Origin: Mycobacterium sp.
GTDB lineage: Bacteria > Actinomycetota > Actinomycetes > Mycobacteriales > Mycobacteriaceae
Direction: 5' to 3'
Assembly: GCA_029256565.1 (NCBI GenBank)
Contig: JAQSXQ010000001.1
Span: 1 to 55,360 of the forward strand
Length of the DNA stretch: 55,360 nucleotides
In this document: positions 33,491 through 40,267 of the stretch, piece after piece
Layout: the number at the start of each line of letters is the position of its first letter
Numbering within the stretch: the stretch's first letter is position 1
The notes under the pieces: model-generated
What the model was told of the DNA's origin: nothing
The model's input: the letters and a program-made list of their open reading frames with translations, nothing else
The model's database searches: none
Program-made: the position numbers and the translations under genes

Positions 33491-34872
33491 CGCAGCTCCT
33501 CGTCGTGCCGGTCGACCACACGGCTGAGGAAGACGAGGGACACCAGTGCCCCGAACGTCAGGTAGAAGGCCGGGGCGACGTCGAGGCCGGACCGGGTCGC
33601 GAGGAACGTGTTCACGAACGGGGCGGTCCCGCCGAACACCGCGACACCGATGTTGTACGAGCTCGAGAAGGCAGACGACCGGACTCTTGTGGGGAAGAGC
33701 TCCACGAACATCGCCGCCATGGGGCCCGAGACGAGGGCGAAGAGCGTCACGAAGAGCACCTGACCGGTGACCGCTCCGGCGATCGTCCCGCTCGTGACGA
33801 GCAGGAAGATCGGGTAGGTGCCGACGGCGAACAGCGCCATCGCGGTCATCATCAGGGGCTTGCGCCCGACCCGGTCGGACAGCGCGCCGGCGGCGACGAT
33901 GAGGGGGACCTCGATCACGAGGGCGAGCGCGTTCGTCATGAGCGCGTCTGCGAGCGGCAGCGCCCCGATCCCGGAGAGGAACGCCGGGAAGCTGGTGGCC
34001 GTGTAGCCGTAGAGCGTGACGCCAAAGACGATCCCGAGGACGAGCAGCCAGCTCCGCCGGTTGCCCCCGGGGCCCTCGCCCGGCGCGGCGCTCCGGTCCG
34101 GGGCATGCTCCGTGACGGCCGCGGCGTGCGGGTCGGCCGGAGCTGCCGTATGCGACGCGTGCAGCGCCCGGTAGGCAGGGGACTCGTCCAGCTTGAGGCG
34201 CACGAAAAGGCCGATCGCCGCGACGACGCCGCCGGCGATGAACGGGACGCGCCAGCCCCACGCGTCGACGGCGTCCTGGGGCAGCGCCCTCACCATGAAG
34301 GTCGCGACACCGGTCCCCAGCAAGAACCCCGCCACGGTCGAGGCTTGGACGATGCCCGAGAACAGGCCCCGGCGCCCCGTGCGCGCGTACTCGATGAGGA
34401 ACGTGGCGCCACCTGTCCACTCGGCGCCGACCGCGAGGCCCTGGATCATCCGCAGCGCCACGAGGAGGGTGGGTGCCAGCGCACCCACGGCGGCATACGT
34501 GGGAAGCAGGCCGATGAGGAGGCTCGAGAGCCCGACGATCACCATCGTGATCGCGAGCATGCTGCGCCGGCCCGCGCGGTCGCCGAGGCGGCCGAGGACG
34601 ATCGCCCCGATCGGCCGACAGACGAACCCGACGGCGTATGACGCCAGGGTGACGAGGAGCGAGACGGTCGGATCGTCGGACGGGAAGAACAGGCGACCGA
34701 TCACCGCGGCCATCGCGGCGTAGATCGCGAAGTCGTACCACTCCAGGACGGTCCCGAGCACCGCCGCCGCGGTGACCTTCCCCGGGACCTTCCCGTGCCG
34801 TGCCCCGGCGGCCACCGCGGGGTCGCCGTCCGTGCGGCCGCCGGGGCCGCGAACGTCTGCAGGAAGCGCCAT
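33487..34872 (-). CDS. MHS-family MFS transporter
   Basis: The 461-residue protein is a metabolite:H+ symporter of the MHS family (relatives: ProP, KgtP, ShiA). Characteristic motifs are LGTVLEWYDFAIYAAMAAVI in helix 1, RPIGAIVLGRLGDRAGRRS, RMIQGLAVGAEWTGGATFLI in helix 4, and WGWRVPFIAGG before the central loop. A long Ala/His-rich cytoplasmic loop follows helix 6. It is the first gene of the operon and lies divergent from the GntR-type regulator, with which it shares the operator at 34927. A carboxylate or amidated acid is the likely load. Confidence 0.9.
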   Translation of the reverse strand: MALPADVRGPGGRTDGDPAVAAGARHGKVPGKVTAAAVLGTVLEWYDFAIYAAMAAVIGRLFFPSDDPTVSLLVTLASYAVGFVCRPIGAIVLGRLGDRAGRRSMLAITMVIVGLSSLLIGLLPTYAAVGALAPTLLVALRMIQGLAVGAEWTGGATFLIEYARTGRRGLFSGIVQASTVAGFLLGTGVATFMVRALPQDAVDAWGWRVPFIAGGVVAAIGLFVRLKLDESPAYRALHASHTAAPADPHAAAVTEHAPDRSAAPGEGPGGNRRSWLLVLGIVFGVTLYGYTATSFPAFLSGIGALPLADALMTNALALVIEVPLIVAAGALSDRVGRKPLMMTAMALFAVGTYPIFLLVTSGTIAGAVTGQVLFVTLFALVSGPMAAMFVELFPTRVRSSAFSSSYNIGVAVFGGTAPFVNTFLATRSGLDVAPAFYLTFGALVSLVFLSRVVDRHDEELR

Positions 34873-34926
34873 TGCTCTACCTCTCCTTAGGTGCTGTGGT
34901 CGGCGACTCTAGGACGATGAATGGCA

Positions 34927-34940
34927 GATGGTCAACCATC
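34927..34940. promoter_or_regulatory. palindromic operator for the GntR/FadR-type regulator
   Basis: GATGGT-CA-ACCATC is a perfect 14-bp dyad between the divergent transporter operon and regulator gene. Its core TGGTnnACCA fits the consensus known for FadR-subfamily GntR proteins. It lies 49 bases upstream of the regulator start and 55 bases upstream of the transporter start, so one site can serve both. Confidence 0.75.
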
Positions 34941-34988
34941 GCCCATCGGATAGGATGCAGCCGTTCCGAGTGATAGGGGATCGTCGCC

Positions 34989-35630
34989 GTGCCCGCCCTG
35001 CCCGCAACACCGCCCGAGTCGCGGCGCGACTGGGTGCTGCGCCACCTGCGCGAGCGCATCGCCTCCGGCGACCTCGCTGCAGGGGACCGTCTCGTCGAGC
35101 GCGACCTCTCCGCCGCCTACGGCATCAGCCGCGGCCCCGTCCGCGAGGCCATCATGGTCCTCGAGCAGGAGGGCCTGGTGGTCGCCCACCCGTACCGCGG
35201 CGCAGTCGTCGTCGACATCTCCCAGGAGGAGATCGCCCAGATCCTGGTCCCGGTCCGCACGGTCATCGAGAAGGTCGCGTTCCGGTCCGCCGCGATCGCG
35301 CAGGACGACGAGCTGCTGGACGCCCTGCAGCTGAACGTGTCAGCCATGGAGCAGGCCGTGGACCCGCTCGACGCCCGCAGGCTCGCCGATCTCGACCTCG
35401 CCTTCCATGAGTCGGTGATCGCCGCGGCGAGCCACACGCAGTCCCTGCAGATCTGGCGCCTCATCCAGCCGCGGGTCCGGGTCTACTTCGTCCGCGACGC
35501 ACCGCATCACGATGACCCGCAGACGGTGGTCGAGCAGCACCGCCACCTGCTCGCCGCACTACGGTCCGGTGACCCCGAGCGAGCCGAACGCGCGATCGAG
35601 GCCCACATCTCCGTCTACCTGCATCCCTGA
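34989..35630 (+). CDS. GntR-family regulator, FadR subgroup
   Basis: The 213-residue protein has the N-terminal GntR winged helix (WVLRHLRERIASGDLAAGDR, LSAAYGISRGPVREAIMVLE, EGLVVAHPYRGAVVV) and a C-terminal all-helical FCD domain with metal-binding residues D and H in LDLAFHESVIAAAS, then HRHLLAALRSGD. FCD regulators bind organic acids and usually repress the operon next door. It starts at GTG 34989, divergent from the six-gene operon, with a matching palindrome in between. It most likely responds to an intermediate of that pathway. Confidence 0.92.
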   Translation: MPALPATPPESRRDWVLRHLRERIASGDLAAGDRLVERDLSAAYGISRGPVREAIMVLEQEGLVVAHPYRGAVVVDISQEEIAQILVPVRTVIEKVAFRSAAIAQDDELLDALQLNVSAMEQAVDPLDARRLADLDLAFHESVIAAASHTQSLQIWRLIQPRVRVYFVRDAPHHDDPQTVVEQHRHLLAALRSGDPERAERAIEAHISVYLHP

Positions 35631-35981
35631 CCAATCCGACAACCACGCTCGGGCGGCATTGGCCACGCGATACGACGGGCTGTGTTCCGGACGGGGGCGC
35701 CGGCACAGCGGGCGCGGTGAGGATCCTCGTGACGAGGCAGGCGTTGCTGCGCACATGCGCACGCCACGTACCCATCGAGCTCGCTGCTGAAGGCAGGCCC
35801 ACCAGTCTGGCCGCTCTGGCTCTCTACGCCCTGCTCGCCGCCACGAGCAACGTCCTGGTCGAGAAGGCACACCAGGTCCGACCACGGATGGATGCCCCGG
35901 CCGCGGACTCCTGGCACTGTGGCGTGGCGTCGCCGGCGGCAGCTGGCGACGAACGAGCGTCGAAGAAAGAGCAGGCCGTCC
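35631..35981 (+). other. spacer without a supported gene
   Basis: A plus-strand frame from 35717 (VRILVTRQALLRTCARHVPI) remains open, but has no ribosome site, and its codon use drifts after about 50 residues into the VanZ gene in another frame. I see no promoter or hairpin that stands out. Confidence 0.3.
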
Positions 35982-36578
35982 GTGTTCCACCAAGTCCCTG
36001 TGCTCCCGGTCGTCATCCCGGTCGCCACCGCGGTACTCGCGCTGATGCTGTGGTCCCTGCGCCGCAATCGGCGGCTCACCGCACTGCGCGGGGCGGTCGC
36101 CGTCGTGCTGTGCGTCTACGTCGCCGGCGTTCTGGCCAACACGGTCTTCCCGATCTACACGGACAAGCCCACCGGAACCGCGCCGTGGAGCAACTACCTC
36201 GCCCTGGTGCCGTTCACGGACTACGAGGTCGCGGACGCGGCCATGAACATGCTGGTGTTCGCCCCGGTCGGAGTGCTCGTTCCGCTGCTCGTCGCCCGAG
36301 CCGGGTGGGGGACCGTCGTGGTGGTCTCCGCCGTCGTGAGCCTGGCGATCGAGGTCACGCAGTACGCGACGGCTCACCTGCTCGGGGGTGGGCACATCGC
36401 CGACGTGAACGACATCCTGTCCAACGTCGCCGGTGGGGTGGTCGGCTTCGCCGTCTTCGCCGTGCTGGTGCGAGTGCCGCCCGTCAGCGCCGTCGTGGAC
36501 CGGTTCCGCTGGCGCGGGGCCGACCCGGCGGTGCCGCCGAGCCCTAGCCTGGAAATGGGTCAAGAGGGGTTTAGGTGA
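35982..36578 (+). CDS. VanZ-family membrane protein
   Basis: The 198-residue protein has the VanZ fold with five hydrophobic helices. The conserved core is seen as LVPFTDYEVADAAMNMLVFA (the N-M-L-x-F-x-P segment), PVGVLVPLL, VVSLAIEVTQYATAH and GGHIADVNDILSNVAGG (the D-x-D-D-x-x-x-N-x-x-G motif). VanZ proteins confer low-level teicoplanin tolerance by an unclear route; many actinobacterial members are housekeeping-like. GTG 35982 is preferred over the in-frame upstream ATG because it begins next to the first helix. It stands alone, not part of a van cluster. Confidence 0.88.
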   Translation: MFHQVPVLPVVIPVATAVLALMLWSLRRNRRLTALRGAVAVVLCVYVAGVLANTVFPIYTDKPTGTAPWSNYLALVPFTDYEVADAAMNMLVFAPVGVLVPLLVARAGWGTVVVVSAVVSLAIEVTQYATAHLLGGGHIADVNDILSNVAGGVVGFAVFAVLVRVPPVSAVVDRFRWRGADPAVPPSPSLEMGQEGFR

Positions 36579-36645
36579 CATAAGGTAACTTATCGGCCTG
36601 ATTTTGGGCAGACTTCTCCCTACCCATCAGTCAAGGTGCGTTTCG
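36576..36645. other. AT-rich palindrome after vanZ, possible element junction
   Basis: ATAAG-GTAA-CTTAT (36580-36593) begins at the vanZ stop codon, followed by TTGGGCAGACTT. Its composition is unlike its surroundings and it sits at the change from the catabolic region to the plasmid-type region. It may be a recombination core or terminal repeat. Confidence 0.3.
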
Positions 36646-36804
36646 CTACTTGCTCTGCGGTCGCTGCGCCTTGGCGAGTCGGACGGCGCGCTCGTTCGCG
36701 CGGTCCGAGACCAGGGGCAACAGGCGGGTCACGAGGAGCGTGGCCGCGTGAAGCAGAGCGGTAGCCGCAGACAGGATCGCCGCGAGAGCGGGGATGAGGT
36801 CCAT
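36646..36804 (-). CDS. small single-helix membrane protein
   Basis: The 52-residue protein from ATG 36804 (GAAAGG upstream) reads MDLIPALAAILSAATALLHA and then ATLLVTRLLPLV, one long hydrophobic helix, with a basic tail RANERAVRLAKAQRP. Upstream in-frame sequence is not protein-like. Small basic-tailed proteins of this form occur on plasmids; a toxic peptide is possible but unproven. Confidence 0.5.
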   Translation of the reverse strand: MDLIPALAAILSAATALLHAATLLVTRLLPLVSDRANERAVRLAKAQRPQSK

Positions 36805-37003
36805 GTCGCGACCTTTCTCTGGTGGGTACCAGCCGAAGCTGGATGTGGCCGCAGCGCAGTCGCTGCGGAGCTGTGGTGGCACCGAAGTGCGCGGTTAGCG
36901 TTCGTCGGCTTCCCGGCGAGGTCGTCGATGACGTCGCCTGGACATGACAACGCCCGGCACTCTGGCCGGGCGCGAGAAGCCGGATCGGAAGTAGCTGGGC
37001 TTG
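36805..37003. other. spacer with small dyad
   Basis: No gene. A short inverted pair GCCCGGC...GCCGGGC (about 36951-36970) just downstream of the 37004-37684 gene could be its terminator. Confidence 0.4.
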
Positions 37004-37684
37004 TCAGTCCCGTCGTCGGTGATGGTGTCGGCGCGCGACGCGCAGGACATGCAGGGGGTCGAAGCGGTGCGTTCGCCCGGGGGTGTCGAGCGGGCGGAGC
37101 AAGCCACGGTGGACCCATGCTCGGATCGTCGATGGCAGGACGCCAGCGAGGTCCGCCGCCTCAGCAGTCGAGACCCGGCGTCGCATCAGCGCGGGTCGGA
37201 CGAGGAAGGGCGCGGGGGTTCGCCGCGTCCGCCGCCCTGCTTCGCGCTGCGCTTCCGAGAGGTCGCCTCGTCGGTACACGTGTGCCCGACCACGCGTCCC
37301 AACGGCCTTGAGGTATCCGCGATGGACCCACTGGCGCACGGCGGCAGCCGACACACCCAGTTCATAGGCCGCTTGCTGCGCGGTGAGTTCCTCGTCCTGG
37401 AACGGTTCTGGAGGCCACAGGTCGTCGTGGTCGACCACCGCCCTAGACGGCCTGGCTCGAGGTTGAGCCCCGGGAGGAGCTGCGAAGGGGTTCCGGGTGC
37501 GGCGATCCAGCGCCGGAGGGATCGTCGCTGCGCCAAGGACGTCGCGTACCTGCCGAACGACGTTGGGCTCGAGAGCTGACGATGCCGATCGAGGCGACGG
37601 GCCAAGTTTCCGCGCCTCGGCCAGGACCTGGTCGGCGCCGACGCCGAGTTCTCGCGCGAGTTCATACACACGCAGAAGTGCCAC
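37004..37684 (-). CDS. IF2_N domain fused to two MerR/excisionase-type HTH domains
   Basis: The 226-residue protein begins like the N-terminus of initiation factor IF-2: VYELARELGVGADQVLAEAR, then KLGPSPRSASSALEPNVVRQ. A Pro/Arg-rich linker leads to a first HTH (LTAQQAAYELGVSAAAVRQW, then VHRGYLKAVGTRGRAHVYRR) and a second (STAEAADLAGVLPSTIRAWV, then HRGLLRPLDTPGRTHRF), ending in a basic HHHRRRD. Both HTHs keep the W-V-H-R-G-x-L and Gly-Arg-x-H-x-(Y/F) pattern. GTG 37684 is chosen because IF2_N starts there. A DNA-binding role is clear; IF2_N may bind a partner. A palindromic site lies 9 bases upstream. Confidence 0.75.
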   Translation of the reverse strand: MALLRVYELARELGVGADQVLAEARKLGPSPRSASSALEPNVVRQVRDVLGAATIPPALDRRTRNPFAAPPGAQPRARPSRAVVDHDDLWPPEPFQDEELTAQQAAYELGVSAAAVRQWVHRGYLKAVGTRGRAHVYRRGDLSEAQREAGRRTRRTPAPFLVRPALMRRRVSTAEAADLAGVLPSTIRAWVHRGLLRPLDTPGRTHRFDPLHVLRVARRHHHRRRD

Positions 37685-37692
37685 CCTTAAGT

Positions 37693-37705
37693 GTGACACT
37701 GTCAC
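37693..37705 (-). promoter_or_regulatory. palindromic operator GTGACA-C-TGTCAC
   Basis: It is a perfect 13-bp palindrome directly before the start of the IF2_N-HTH gene, so a protein bound there would block its expression. The related TGTGACATTACATGTGA occurs at about 37819-37835. The twin HTHs of the gene product could read such a dyad. Confidence 0.6.
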
Positions 37706-37761
37706 GATAACTGCCTGAGTGTTCCGGGGCGGCGCGCCGGTTGCCCTGTGATAGCAACAGA

Positions 37762-37788
37762 AAAGCCCCGAGGCTATCTCGGGGCTTT
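37762..37788. terminator. strong bidirectional terminator
   Basis: AAAGCCCCGAG (37762-37772) pairs perfectly with CTCGGGGCTTT (37778-37788) around GCTAT. It is flanked by a T-run on the minus-strand reading and TTTCT on the plus strand. It lies upstream, not downstream, of the minus-strand gene at 37004-37684. Confidence 0.85.
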
Positions 37789-38063
37789 CTAGTCCGGGGC
37801 ACACGTCTCCCCCACTGACTGTGACATTACATGTGAAGATCGGCCAGCAACGGTGCGACACGCCGTACGAGGTCGCCTGTGGAGCCTGTGTCAGCGCGTA
37901 GTCACAAGAACTCCGAAGGCCTGATCCTCTGGTCTCCTCAGGGCAGGCAGCAAGCACCCACCGTTTTCACGGTATGCGTTCGCATCTCTGTGGGCAACGG
38001 CGGCGCGCCCGAGGGCGCACGCGGCCCCCACCATGTCGGTGGCGGTCGCTACTTTCACCCATC
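37789..38063. other. spacer upstream of a terminator, no gene seen
   Basis: No frame is convincing. Because the terminator at 37762 faces this stretch on the minus strand, a short terminated transcript could come from here, but no promoter could be fixed. It also carries the promoter of the 38064 gene. Confidence 0.35.
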
Positions 38064-38363
38064 GTGACGGAAGCAGTCTGGGTAGCGCTCTGCGGCGGCG
38101 TAGGGGCCGCCTTGGTCGGCGTATGGGGACCAGTCCTCCTGGTGGCCCACACACGCCGTGTTGAGCGGCGCGACGCACGAGAGCTGAGAACCGCCAACGG
38201 CGTCGCGGCGATCGTGCGCGCCGCCACAGCACTGCGCAATCGGCTCGGCCTCGCACGCTTCCGCCACGCGAACGAGGAGCTCCTCGCCCTCGTCGATGCG
38301 GTCACCGACTTCTCTGCGACCGAGCTGAAGGCCCATCCCCGAGTCTGCCTTTGGGCTCCTTGA
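38064..38363 (+). CDS. membrane-anchored helical protein, 5' part of a frameshifted gene
   Basis: The 99-residue frame starts at GTG 38064 with one membrane helix (AVWVALCGGVGAALVGVWGP, VLLVAHTRR) and a charged helix (RDARELRTANGVAAIVRAAT, RNRLGLARFRHANEELLALV). After LKAHP it runs into VCLWAP and stops. Removing one C from the CCCC run at 38337-38340 joins it to the continuing frame ESAFGLLDRLDEISSRMERV, which looks like the natural rest. So the gene is either mutated or the base is a read error. Function unknown; it precedes the DUF1016 gene. Confidence 0.55.
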   Translation: MTEAVWVALCGGVGAALVGVWGPVLLVAHTRRVERRDARELRTANGVAAIVRAATALRNRLGLARFRHANEELLALVDAVTDFSATELKAHPRVCLWAP

Positions 38364-38388
38364 CCGGCTGGACGAGATAAGCAGTCGC

Positions 38389-38553
38389 ATGGAGCGTGTC
38401 GAGAGAGAGCGCTGGTCCCGGCATCACCTCGAGAACCTTGAGGATGTGACCATCGTCCTCGCCGAGACTGTCGCGACCCTCACCACCTGGCACCAAGGTC
38501 TCCTGAAGCCGGAAAAGCTGACCCTGCCAGGACAAGCGAGCACCAACGACTGA
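38389..38553 (+). CDS. 3' part of the frameshifted gene (coiled coil)
   Basis: A 54-residue frame from ATG 38389 reads MERVERERWSRHHLENLEDV, then VLAETVATLTTWHQGLLKPE, all helix. In frame the sequence extends upstream to 38341 without a start, which supports one ancestral protein of about 160 residues with the 38064 part. It could be translated alone, but no good ribosome site is present. Confidence 0.45.
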   Translation: MERVERERWSRHHLENLEDVTIVLAETVATLTTWHQGLLKPEKLTLPGQASTND

Positions 38554-38753
38554 GACGCAAAGTGCTTCCCCAGTCTCTGTCGCCCTCCGACCTAACCGCG
38601 GAGCCCCGTGTAGATCCAACCGCGAGACGGGCTGCGTCCCTGGTGCCACGACCGCGCCGCTCGGCTCAATCGCCCTTGATTCGGCAGTGGCCAGACGGGT
38701 CACACGCGCGCCCGGGTCCCGCGCCGCAGTTTGGGCTCTGTGAGAATGATGCC
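38554..38753. other. spacer before the DUF1016 gene
   Basis: Nothing identifiable. The DUF1016 promoter should be here; no clear consensus box is seen. Confidence 0.35.
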
Positions 38754-39806
38754 GTGAGCTCCAGCGACGTCACGCCGGCCGGATACGCCGAGCTGCTCGA
38801 GCGCCTCAAGGACCGGGTCCGCACGAGCCAGGTGCGCGCTGCCCGGGCCGCGAACACCGAGCTCCTGCGGCTGTACTGGTCCATCGGGCGCGACATCCTC
38901 GACCGCCAGCAGGCCGCGGGATGGGGCGCAAAGGTCGTCGACCAGCTCGCCACCGACCTGCGCGCGGAGTTCCCCGACCAGCGCGGTTGGTCGCGCCGCA
39001 ACCTGCTCTACATGCGCGCCGTCGCCCAGGCCTGGCCCGACGAGGACGCGTTCGTGCAACAAGCTGTTGCACAACTGCCCTGGGGCCACGTCACCGTCTT
39101 ACTCACCCGCCTCGACGACCCGGCCCACCGTGACTGGTACGCCGCCCAGGCCGCCGAGCACGGCTGGTCCCGCGCCGTGCTCGAGAACCAGATCGCCTCC
39201 CACCTTCACCAGCGCATCGGCGCCGCACCCACGAACTTCACCACGCACCTGACCCCGGCCGACTCCGAGCTCGCCCAGCAGCTCGTGCGCGACCCCTACG
39301 TCTTCGACCACCTCGGCCTGACCGGTCGCGTCCACGAACGCGAGATGGAACAAGCCCTGATGGACAAGTTGCAGGACACCCTGCTCGAGTTCGGGCACGG
39401 CATGGCCTTCGTCGGCCGCCAGGTCCGCTTCACCGTCAACGGCGACGAACTCGTCATCGACCTGCTCCTCTTCCACGTCGACCAACTGCGCTACGTCGTG
39501 GTCGAACTCAAGATCGGCCAGTTCGACTCAGCACACGTTGGCCAGCTCGGCACCTACGTCGCCCTCGTCGACGACCGCCTGCGCAAGCCCGACCGCCACG
39601 CCCACACCGTCGGCATCCTCCTCGTCGCCGGCCGGAACGAAGCCATCGTCCGTTACGCCCTCGCCGGCGCACCCGCACCACTCGCCGTGGCCAACTACAC
39701 CTACGACAGCCTGCCCCCCGACGAACAGGCCGCACTCCCCCGCGCTGACGAACTCACCGCCATCTTCAAAGGCGGAGCCGCCGCAGAGCGCACAGACCAG
39801 AAGTAG
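38754..39806 (+). CDS. DUF1016 (YhcG-like) PD-(D/E)xK nuclease-family protein
   Basis: The 350-residue protein has the DUF1016 N-terminal domain (LLRLYWSIGRDILDRQQAAG, RGWSRRNLLYMRAVAQAWPD, AQLPWGHVTVLL) and a C-terminal nuclease domain of the PD-(D/E)xK type. FVGRQVRFTVNGDELVIDLL contains the catalytic Asp, and YVVVELKIGQF the ExK pair. Escherichia coli YhcG and relatives are linked with DNA restriction, phage defence and recombination. All three catalytic positions are present, so it is probably active. GTG 38754 is the only start near the domain. It neighbours a repeat protein and a helicase. Confidence 0.88.
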   Translation: MSSSDVTPAGYAELLERLKDRVRTSQVRAARAANTELLRLYWSIGRDILDRQQAAGWGAKVVDQLATDLRAEFPDQRGWSRRNLLYMRAVAQAWPDEDAFVQQAVAQLPWGHVTVLLTRLDDPAHRDWYAAQAAEHGWSRAVLENQIASHLHQRIGAAPTNFTTHLTPADSELAQQLVRDPYVFDHLGLTGRVHEREMEQALMDKLQDTLLEFGHGMAFVGRQVRFTVNGDELVIDLLLFHVDQLRYVVVELKIGQFDSAHVGQLGTYVALVDDRLRKPDRHAHTVGILLVAGRNEAIVRYALAGAPAPLAVANYTYDSLPPDEQAALPRADELTAIFKGGAAAERTDQK

Positions 39807-39954
39807 AGGACGCGTCGACGCGACATCAGGCGCTCTGACAGTCACCGCCTTGGCGGGCCCACCATCCTGATGCAGTCAACGTCGAGTGTCAGAGGCAGCC
39901 GTGATGATGATGCCGGTGGAGGCCCTGCCCGGGCTCCGACGAGAGGAAGCCCGC
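39807..39954. other. spacer with spaced inverted repeat
   Basis: CTCTGACA (39833-39840) and TGTCAGAG (39887-39894) form an 8-bp perfect inverted repeat with 46 bases between, upstream of the tandem-repeat gene. It is possibly an operator pair or a long hairpin. Confidence 0.4.
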
Positions 39955-40233
39955 ATGAAGGTCTATCCGACAGTCCACAACTCCCATGACTCGTACGGCC
40001 TGCCTGCGTACGACGTGCGCGGGCAGAAGCTGTACCCCACCGTTCACAACGGGCGTGACACGTACGGGCTGCCTGCCTACGAGATCCGCGGCGGCAAGGT
40101 CTATCCGACCGTTCACAATGCGGCGGACCAATACGGGCTCCCGGCGTTCGACCTCCGTGGGCAGAAGCTGTACCCGACGGTGCACAACTCGCGCCTCTCG
40201 TACGGGCTGCCCTCCTACGATCTGCGGGCGTAG
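39955..40233 (+). CDS. four-repeat protein (YPTVHN...YGLPAYD...R), family unknown
   Basis: The 92-residue protein consists only of four 23-residue repeats. The unit is K(V/L)YPTVHNxxxxYGLP, followed by (A/S)(Y/F)(D/E)(V/I/L)RG. The first and third start with KV, the second and fourth with KL. Third codon positions differ between units, so the pattern is kept by selection and is not a recent DNA duplication. ATG 39955 follows GAGAGGAAG. No signal peptide or membrane helix is present. Short beta-rich units of this kind could close into a small propeller or stack as a solenoid. It lies between the DUF1016 protein and the helicase. I do not recognise a family. Confidence 0.75.
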   Translation: MKVYPTVHNSHDSYGLPAYDVRGQKLYPTVHNGRDTYGLPAYEIRGGKVYPTVHNAADQYGLPAFDLRGQKLYPTVHNSRLSYGLPSYDLRA

Positions 40234-40267
40234 GCGAGTACCCGGCGCCGACGACCGCTACCGGCAT

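Noticed and set aside
35717..36547. plus-strand frame before and across vanZ
   Set aside because: The vanZ frame has clear family motifs and the alternative frame becomes low-complexity Arg/Gly-rich across it.
35982..36578. glycopeptide resistance cluster
   Set aside because: vanZ-like gene stands alone, without vanR/S/H/A/X homologues.
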